Shown here piece after piece: positions 13,242 to 17,306 of a stretch of 17,306 bases of DNA. Each line of letters starts with the position of its first letter. Position 1 is the first letter of the stretch. The DNA comes from Clostridia bacterium. GTDB lineage: Bacteria; Bacillota; Clostridia; Oscillospirales; Acutalibacteraceae. Below the pieces are notes generated by a model. It searched no databases and was not told the DNA's origin. It saw only the letters and a list, made by a program, of their open reading frames with translations. The stretch spans positions 1-17,306 of the forward strand of contig CAAEIG010000048.1 in NCBI GenBank assembly GCA_900755895.1, given 5' to 3'. Made by a program: the position numbers and the translations under genes.

Positions 13242-15230
13242 TTAGTTTCCCTCCCCGTTACCTAATTTCCTGCTGTAATCAAACAGCATACACAGAAGCC
13301 GCAGACGCTCTGCGGTGGAATCTGGCCCCGCAACCTTGAGCGTTTCCTCCAGAGGCGTCTCCAGCACCTTGCGGACCTCCCGGTTGATCTCCTCAAACCG
13401 ATTGCCGTGCTTTGCACCGCGCTCATTCAAGTTGTGGTCCAGGTAGGCATAAAGCTCCTCCGTGCTGCCGCCCATGGCAATCGCTTTCTCACACAGCGCT
13501 TGAATGTCGCCCAGCTGGCTGGAGGAGAGCTTCATGTTTAAGATCCTGCCGCTCTCCCGCATGATCCAGTCGTACCGTTTTCTGCGCAGCTCAGCCCCCG
13601 GAGAGAGGATCTTTTCCCGCTCGGTCTGCACACTCTTCTTTCCGGTCAACCCCTCAAAGAGCTCTTGCCGCAGAAACAGCACCTGTCCATAACCCTCGCC
13701 GCGGCGGATACCAAGTCCCTCCCGCTCCACGGCCAGCACCCGCTCCACCGCAGGAGGGGTACTGCACTCCAAGCGGAAAATGCTTCCACGGTCATACATC
13801 CGAACCGCGGGGCTTCGGCTCTTCCAGGTGCGGTTGTATCCGCCATATTCCGACATGGAGGTGCTGCAGAAGCTGATTGCGCAGCGCTCCACCCCCAGTT
13901 TGCTGGCCAGAACCGTCTCATCAATTCCGCAGGGCTCGCCCAGTTCGTTCACCATCGTCAGCGGCGAGATCACCAACAGATAGAGCACCGTCCCCACCTG
14001 TTCCTGGTTCTGTGGGCCATACTGAGCCATCCAGGAGGGCGCCTCTGCCGTCTCCCGAAGGGTAACGGTACATTTTCCGAACCCCTCATAGCGGTCGGCG
14101 CCCAGCCACACAGTTTCCGGCAGAGCGCTGGACAGCTCCGGCGCCAAATTGGGGTTTTGCAAGGATATGTACCCCTCAAAGTCCTGCCCGGCGCTGAGAT
14201 ACCGGGTCTGGAAGGGCCGCGTATCCTCCTCCGCGCCGATCTTTCGCTGAATCCGGGTCACGCCGTCTGTCCGGGCGCTCCAGTACACCACGGTCTCCCC
14301 TTTCAGCGCGCAGAAGGAGCCCAGCTTCGCCCGTTTCAGACCGGGTGTAAAATCGCCATTTTTTACAACCGTCTCGAACTGTTTCTCCTCCTTGTCCTCG
14401 TAGAACCCCTTGATGGATGGCAAGGGCACACAGTCCCTGACGACCGGAACCGCATCCAGAAATTTCGTCTGGTCGGACAGCAGCTCCAGCTTGTGCTCAG
14501 CAAACCAGTCCGGTCTCTGGGCAGCCAGAGTGCTGATTACCATGCCCCGGATGGCAGAGCCCGGAATATAGCCCCGGGTCTCATAGCTGTTGCCCCGACT
14601 GTGTCCCAAATCTGTAATCAAAACCGGGGCGTCGGTATGCAGCCGATAGCGGATACAAGCCGCGGGCTTCAAAGTCCCCGCCGTTCTATGTTCTTTGACC
14701 TGTCCGGTCTGGACAGACACCCGTCCAAAGCCGCGGCTGCGCATCGTGCCGACCCATTTGATACCTCTCAAGGCAGAGGATATCAGCTCCGTGTCCTCCT
14801 TCGCGCAGGTCAAAAAGCCGGAAAATTTCAGTCCCCTGTGGATGCAGGAGGCCATCCGGAGCGTTTTTTCCTTTACCACTCCGTTTTCCAAGCTGGTAAA
14901 CGTGCGCAGGCCATAGCAGCGCTCTGAATCTTCCGGCGGCTCATCCAGCGTCAGCTGCGTCAGCATCACTCGCCGCCCGTCGGCAGCACCTGCCCAGCCT
15001 GACTCCCCCAGCAGCTCATTGGCCACAGAGAGGTCCTGTCCAGTCCAGGTCAGCCAGTTTTCCAGGCTCTCCCGCAGCAGGCCCTTTAACGTGCTGCCCT
15101 TCAAATAGGGATAGCCCGCCTCGTCCCGGCATACGGCAATGTCCTCCCCGCCGGGCACGCTGAAGCCAGAGCCCAAAATCGCGTCTGACTTCAGCTCCAT
15201 GGTGACCGGCATGGTGACTCGGCTGCTCAT
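13242..15230 (-). CDS. Cas7-Cas5-Cas11-like fusion protein of a III-D variant effector
   Basis: 662 aa in three parts. Residues 1-185 are Cas7-like: GSGFSVPGGEDIAVCRDEAG with candidate catalytic D30, then YLKGSTLKGLLRE and the loop GTMRSRGFGRVSV (161-173). Residues about 190-520 are Cas5/Csx10-like: GYIPGSAIRGMV (220-231), VWLGADRYEGFGKCTV, and a final RRGEGYGQVLFL (509-520). Residues about 540-655 are all helical and charged, as expected for a small Cas11 subunit. The same domain order in one chain is described for the Synechocystis III-Dv complex. The fused protein would bind the crRNA tag, add one cleavage-competent backbone unit and supply the inner filament. ATG 15230 overlaps the cas10 stop (ATGA) with AGGAGGTG upstream. 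The Cas11 assignment is from position and helicity only. Confidence 0.8.
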   Translation of the reverse strand: MSSRVTMPVTMELKSDAILGSGFSVPGGEDIAVCRDEAGYPYLKGSTLKGLLRESLENWLTWTGQDLSVANELLGESGWAGAADGRRVMLTQLTLDEPPEDSERCYGLRTFTSLENGVVKEKTLRMASCIHRGLKFSGFLTCAKEDTELISSALRGIKWVGTMRSRGFGRVSVQTGQVKEHRTAGTLKPAACIRYRLHTDAPVLITDLGHSRGNSYETRGYIPGSAIRGMVISTLAAQRPDWFAEHKLELLSDQTKFLDAVPVVRDCVPLPSIKGFYEDKEEKQFETVVKNGDFTPGLKRAKLGSFCALKGETVVYWSARTDGVTRIQRKIGAEEDTRPFQTRYLSAGQDFEGYISLQNPNLAPELSSALPETVWLGADRYEGFGKCTVTLRETAEAPSWMAQYGPQNQEQVGTVLYLLVISPLTMVNELGEPCGIDETVLASKLGVERCAISFCSTSMSEYGGYNRTWKSRSPAVRMYDRGSIFRLECSTPPAVERVLAVEREGLGIRRGEGYGQVLFLRQELFEGLTGKKSVQTEREKILSPGAELRRKRYDWIMRESGRILNMKLSSSQLGDIQALCEKAIAMGGSTEELYAYLDHNLNERGAKHGNRFEEINREVRKVLETPLEETLKVAGPDSTAERLRLLCMLFDYSRKLGNGEGN

Positions 15231-16741
15231 GCTCTCACCTCCTGAAAGAACTCACAGTTGTCCATCAGCTCGATGGCGTCAAAGAACAGGCAGCGCTTGA
15301 TGCTGTCAAACGCGAAGAAACCACTCTCTGTGATCTTCGCGTTCGCATCCTCACTGTCCCGCCAAGCCCGGTACTGCTCCACGCGCTCCTCCGCCGTATG
15401 ATAGCGGGCCTCAAAGGCGTGGTAGAGCAGATCCCGGATCTGCTTCTCCTGAAGGAAGAACCGGCTCTCGGTCTCCCCCTGCTTAAAGGCCGTGCGCAGC
15501 TGCTTGAGCTTGCTGCGGGCAATTTTGCCGTACTCCCCACGCATTGCCCGGCACAAACTCCGGAAAAAGCCCCAGGTGCGCACTCCCTTGGCCGCGGACA
15601 AATCCACCTCCTGGGGGGCGGTCACCACCACCGGGCGCAGCTCCAGGCGGTTGCCATCCTCCGTCTCATAGTCCTCCCGCAGGTCGGACAGACTGTCTTT
15701 CAGCTGGCCGAACTCGATGTGCCAGTCCATGGCGGACACCCGCCCTTCGCCATCCAGCTCCGCGCCGAATTTTTTGGCGCTGCCGCACAGCTCCTCCGCC
15801 AGATCATAGGCCTGGTGGAAGGGGAACTTCTGATGGACCAGGGCCACACCCGCACAGGCGGCGTAGGGCGTTCCGTCCTCCTGGTTGGTCTTTTCGGACA
15901 GCCTCTCCAGAAAGATTCGGGCGCATTCCAGGCCGATGCTGCCGGCGGTGACAAAGCATACGTCATCCCCGGCGAGAATGACTGGCCGGATGGGAAGTTC
16001 AGGCGGCTGCAGGCCGGCTTTCTGGGCAATCACCGCATCCACTGTCTCCAGGAAGGTCTGCTCAAAGTCCCTTTGGATGCCGGCGCTGAAGCGCTGAAGA
16101 CTGGCCCGGCACTCCTCCCAGCTGGCAGTCTTGGTCTGATACAGGTTTTCCACCCGCTTGCCCATGGCGTTGCCGTCAATATGCACCACCGCCAGGAAGT
16201 TGTCCGTTCCCACCAGGTCCGAAAACTGGACTGGGTACTTCCACCCCTCTGGGGCAGGCAAGATATCTGCGGCACGGCTCGGGAGCGGCTCCTTGGTGGA
16301 GAGGGGCAGAAAGCTCTCACTGTCCAGCGCCTCCACCCCCAGACTAGTATAGCGGAAGGATACCTTCCGCAGAGCCTTCTTCCGCTCCAGGGCGGCGGAC
16401 AGATCCTTTAAATTCTCTCCCGGTGTCTTATTCCCGTCATAGGGCAGGCATTTGACAAACAGCTCCATACCGTCGTACCGGCGCAAAGCCGCCTCGGTCA
16501 CCCTTTGGGCAAACCCGACGGCCTGCTCCCGGCTGGGAAATTGAAGCACCGTGTGCCCGCCGCCGGAGTAGACAAGATTTTCCTGCTCCTGATAGACTTC
16601 TCCGGCCGCCTCCTGGAAAAAGGAGCTGCCGGTTACGTGGGCAATCTCCCCGGAGCGGGCTGCATTCTCCCGCAGTTTTTTACTGGAGAAGATGTAATCC
16701 TGCTTCCGGGAGACCTCCACCATCATCAAGATTTTTTCCAA
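15227..16741 (-). CDS. cas10: Cas10, HD-less, with cyclase palm domains
   Basis: About 504 aa from TTG 16741. Cas10 is the large type III subunit that makes cyclic oligoadenylate when the complex binds target RNA. The protein starts almost at the first palm domain (VEVSRKQDYIFSS; YSGGGHTVLQF), so the usual N-terminal HD nuclease is missing. The second palm has the metal-binding strand VVHIDGNAMGKR and the cyclase motif as AGDD (residues 257-260), keeping both aspartates but with Ala for the first Gly. No Cys-rich zinc knuckle is visible. The helical C-terminal region (about 380-504) is the D4-like domain. The frame is open to GTG 16795, but that codon has no ribosome site and lies about 11 bases from the predicted transcript start. 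Confidence 0.9.
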   Translation of the reverse strand: MEKILMMVEVSRKQDYIFSSKKLRENAARSGEIAHVTGSSFFQEAAGEVYQEQENLVYSGGGHTVLQFPSREQAVGFAQRVTEAALRRYDGMELFVKCLPYDGNKTPGENLKDLSAALERKKALRKVSFRYTSLGVEALDSESFLPLSTKEPLPSRAADILPAPEGWKYPVQFSDLVGTDNFLAVVHIDGNAMGKRVENLYQTKTASWEECRASLQRFSAGIQRDFEQTFLETVDAVIAQKAGLQPPELPIRPVILAGDDVCFVTAGSIGLECARIFLERLSEKTNQEDGTPYAACAGVALVHQKFPFHQAYDLAEELCGSAKKFGAELDGEGRVSAMDWHIEFGQLKDSLSDLREDYETEDGNRLELRPVVVTAPQEVDLSAAKGVRTWGFFRSLCRAMRGEYGKIARSKLKQLRTAFKQGETESRFFLQEKQIRDLLYHAFEARYHTAEERVEQYRAWRDSEDANAKITESGFFAFDSIKRCLFFDAIELMDNCEFFQEVRA

Positions 16742-16751
16742 GGGAGCAATC

Positions 16752-16759
16752 CCTCCTTT
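16752..16759 (-). promoter_or_regulatory. ribosome binding site that decides the cas10 start
   Basis: Minus-strand AAAGGAGG lies 10 bases before the in-frame TTG at 16741. It is inside the longer open frame, so that frame's first 18 codons are probably untranslated leader. The ATG codons 15 and 18 bases past the TTG are further alternatives, but their spacing is poor. Confidence 0.65.
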
Positions 16760-16812
16760 GTCAATTCCGCTGGACTGTATTCTTTCAGTTTGCACTTTGT
16801 TTGTTGTTTTTC

Positions 16813-16841
16813 ATTATAACCGCTCCCCACAGACACTGCAA
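16813..16841 (-). promoter_or_regulatory. probable promoter of the cas operon
   Basis: On the minus strand: TTGCAG (16841-16836), a 17-base spacer and a perfect TATAAT (16818-16813). The predicted start near 16806 leaves a leader of about 65 bases before the TTG start of cas10. The -35 box matches the consensus at only three positions, so an activator could be involved. Confidence 0.6.
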
Positions 16842-16959
16842 CACAATTCCTGCTTGCTGAATCCAGCTTTTCCAGCCGTTCCCCTCCTTCACTGTTTCAT
16901 CGGCTTTTCTGTCCCCCGATTCAGTTCGGGCAAAAAATTTTTTTGCAAGTCTGCAAGGA

Positions 16960-17018
16960 CTGCGCTAACCTCCCATTTTCATCCCACAAAATGGGGCAAA
17001 AACAGGAGGTTCGCGCAG
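16960..17018. other. long imperfect palindrome in the divergent control region
   Basis: CTGCGCTAACCTCC (16960-16973) pairs with GGAGGTTCGCGCAG (17005-17018) in 13 of 14 positions. Inside it, CATTTT (16974-16979) pairs with AAAATG (16988-16993). It lies between the cas operon promoter (minus) and the array 2 promoter (plus), and no T-run follows directly on either strand. It may be an operator, or part of an RNA with its own promoter not seen. A GCAAAAAA-TTTTTTTGC stretch lies at about 16930-16945. Nothing else was found in 16842-17068. Confidence 0.45.
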
Positions 17019-17068
17019 GCGGCAGTCAAAAGATATCGGGATCTCCGGCGGTTTTTTGGCAAAAACGC

Positions 17069-17097
17069 TTGAAATCCTGCGGTGGGCCTGTTATAAT
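17069..17097 (+). promoter_or_regulatory. consensus sigma-A promoter of CRISPR array 2
   Basis: TTGAAA (17069-17074), a 17-base spacer and TATAAT (17092-17097) predict a start near 17104, about 53 bases before the first repeat. The spacing to the repeat is nearly identical to that of array 1, and the last 15 leader bases (17142-17156, TTGTATACTTTTACT) resemble the array 1 leader end. Confidence 0.85.
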
Positions 17098-17156
17098 GTG
17101 GACGTGGGTTGTAGATATCCACCGAAAATGCCTTACATGGGTTGTATACTTTTACT

Positions 17157-17306
17157 GATGCAGCCCACACCCCTCACGGGGACGGCAACTGATTTCACCT
17201 GTGTAAATGTTGTAAATTGCGTTGGATGCAGCCCACACCCCTCACGGGGACGGCAACTGATTTCACCTGTGTAAATGTTGTAAATTGCGTTGGATGCAGC
17301 CCACAC
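17157..17306 (+). CRISPR. CRISPR array 2, cut by the window edge
   Basis: 33-nt repeats begin at 17157, 17225 and 17293 (the last incomplete), with an exact 68-bp period. The two visible 35-nt spacers, at 17190-17224 and 17258-17292, are identical. The repeat keeps the core CCCCTCACGGGGACGGC and the 3' tag ACGGCAAC of array 1 but differs in the 5' half (8 of 33 positions against array 1 repeats 2 and 3). Plus-strand direction follows from the promoter and the tag. The true length cannot be seen. Confidence 0.9.

Noticed and set aside
13665..14927. 420-aa open frame on the plus strand inside the Cas7-Cas5-Cas11 gene
   Set aside because: It is a mirror of the high-GC coding strand: low-complexity Pro/Arg/Gln/His composition, no ribosome site and no recognisable domain. 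Plus-strand frames at 15398-16411, 4082-5122 and 6093-6884 fail for the same reasons.
6851..16741. Type III-E (Craspase-like) system
   Set aside because: A separate Cas10 and several separate RAMP proteins are present, and there is no single-chain gRAMP, TPR-CHAT or Csx30-like gene. Only the sigma-like gene is reminiscent of it.
17190..17224. CACCTGTGT shared between the array 2 spacer and the terminator at 6087-6096
   Set aside because: Nine bases of identity are expected by chance in a window this size, and the terminator is an obvious hairpin.

Overview
The window looks like part of a Gram-positive Clostridia-type chromosome, probably gut Oscillospirales-like. The evidence is strong AGGAGG-type ribosome binding sites, occasional GTG/TTG starts, consensus sigma-A promoters, fairly high GC and Firmicutes-like protein families; the taxon is inferred. 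All protein genes I accept lie on the minus strand. The only plus-strand transcripts I can support are two short CRISPR arrays.

Left edge (1-1920): two hairpin terminators flank an exact 3' half of a tRNA-Thr(GGU) gene, beginning at the anticodon loop. This is the usual scar of an element integrated in a tRNA gene, so everything to the right is probably accessory DNA. It is followed by a small hypothetical gene, a frameshifted GNAT-like remnant, and an AT-richer gene for an M50 (site-2-protease-like) membrane metalloprotease with a PqqD-like N-terminus. No integrase is present.

Middle (2058-5548): a compact five-gene minus-strand operon that I cannot match to a named system. It encodes a small Rossmann-like protein, two soluble helical proteins, a multi-pass membrane protein with a coiled-coil tail, and a VWA-like/OmpA-like lipoprotein. 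It looks like a membrane-to-cell-wall assembly and sits immediately beside CRISPR array 1.

CRISPR region (5734-17306): a nine-gene type III operon runs from a promoter near 16.83 kb down to a bidirectional terminator at 6.07-6.10 kb. The order is cas10 (no HD domain, cyclase aspartates present), a fused Cas7-Cas5-Cas11-like protein, a double Cas7, a Csx19-like protein, a long TIGR03986-type Cas7 with insertions, a CARF-HEPN ribonuclease, a single-domain CARF-like protein, a sigma-70-like factor, and cas6. The fused effector set resembles the III-D variant (III-Dv) described from Synechocystis. The most unusual part is the sigma-like gene translated between a lone CARF protein and cas6. It suggests that the cyclic-oligoadenylate alarm may drive transcription as well as RNA degradation.

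Array 1 (5821-6058) converges on the end of the cas operon. Array 2 (17157 to the window edge) diverges from its start. Their repeats differ but share the hairpin core and the 3' tag, and their promoters sit the same distance from the first repeat. The two spacers visible in array 2 are identical. No cas1 or cas2 is present.
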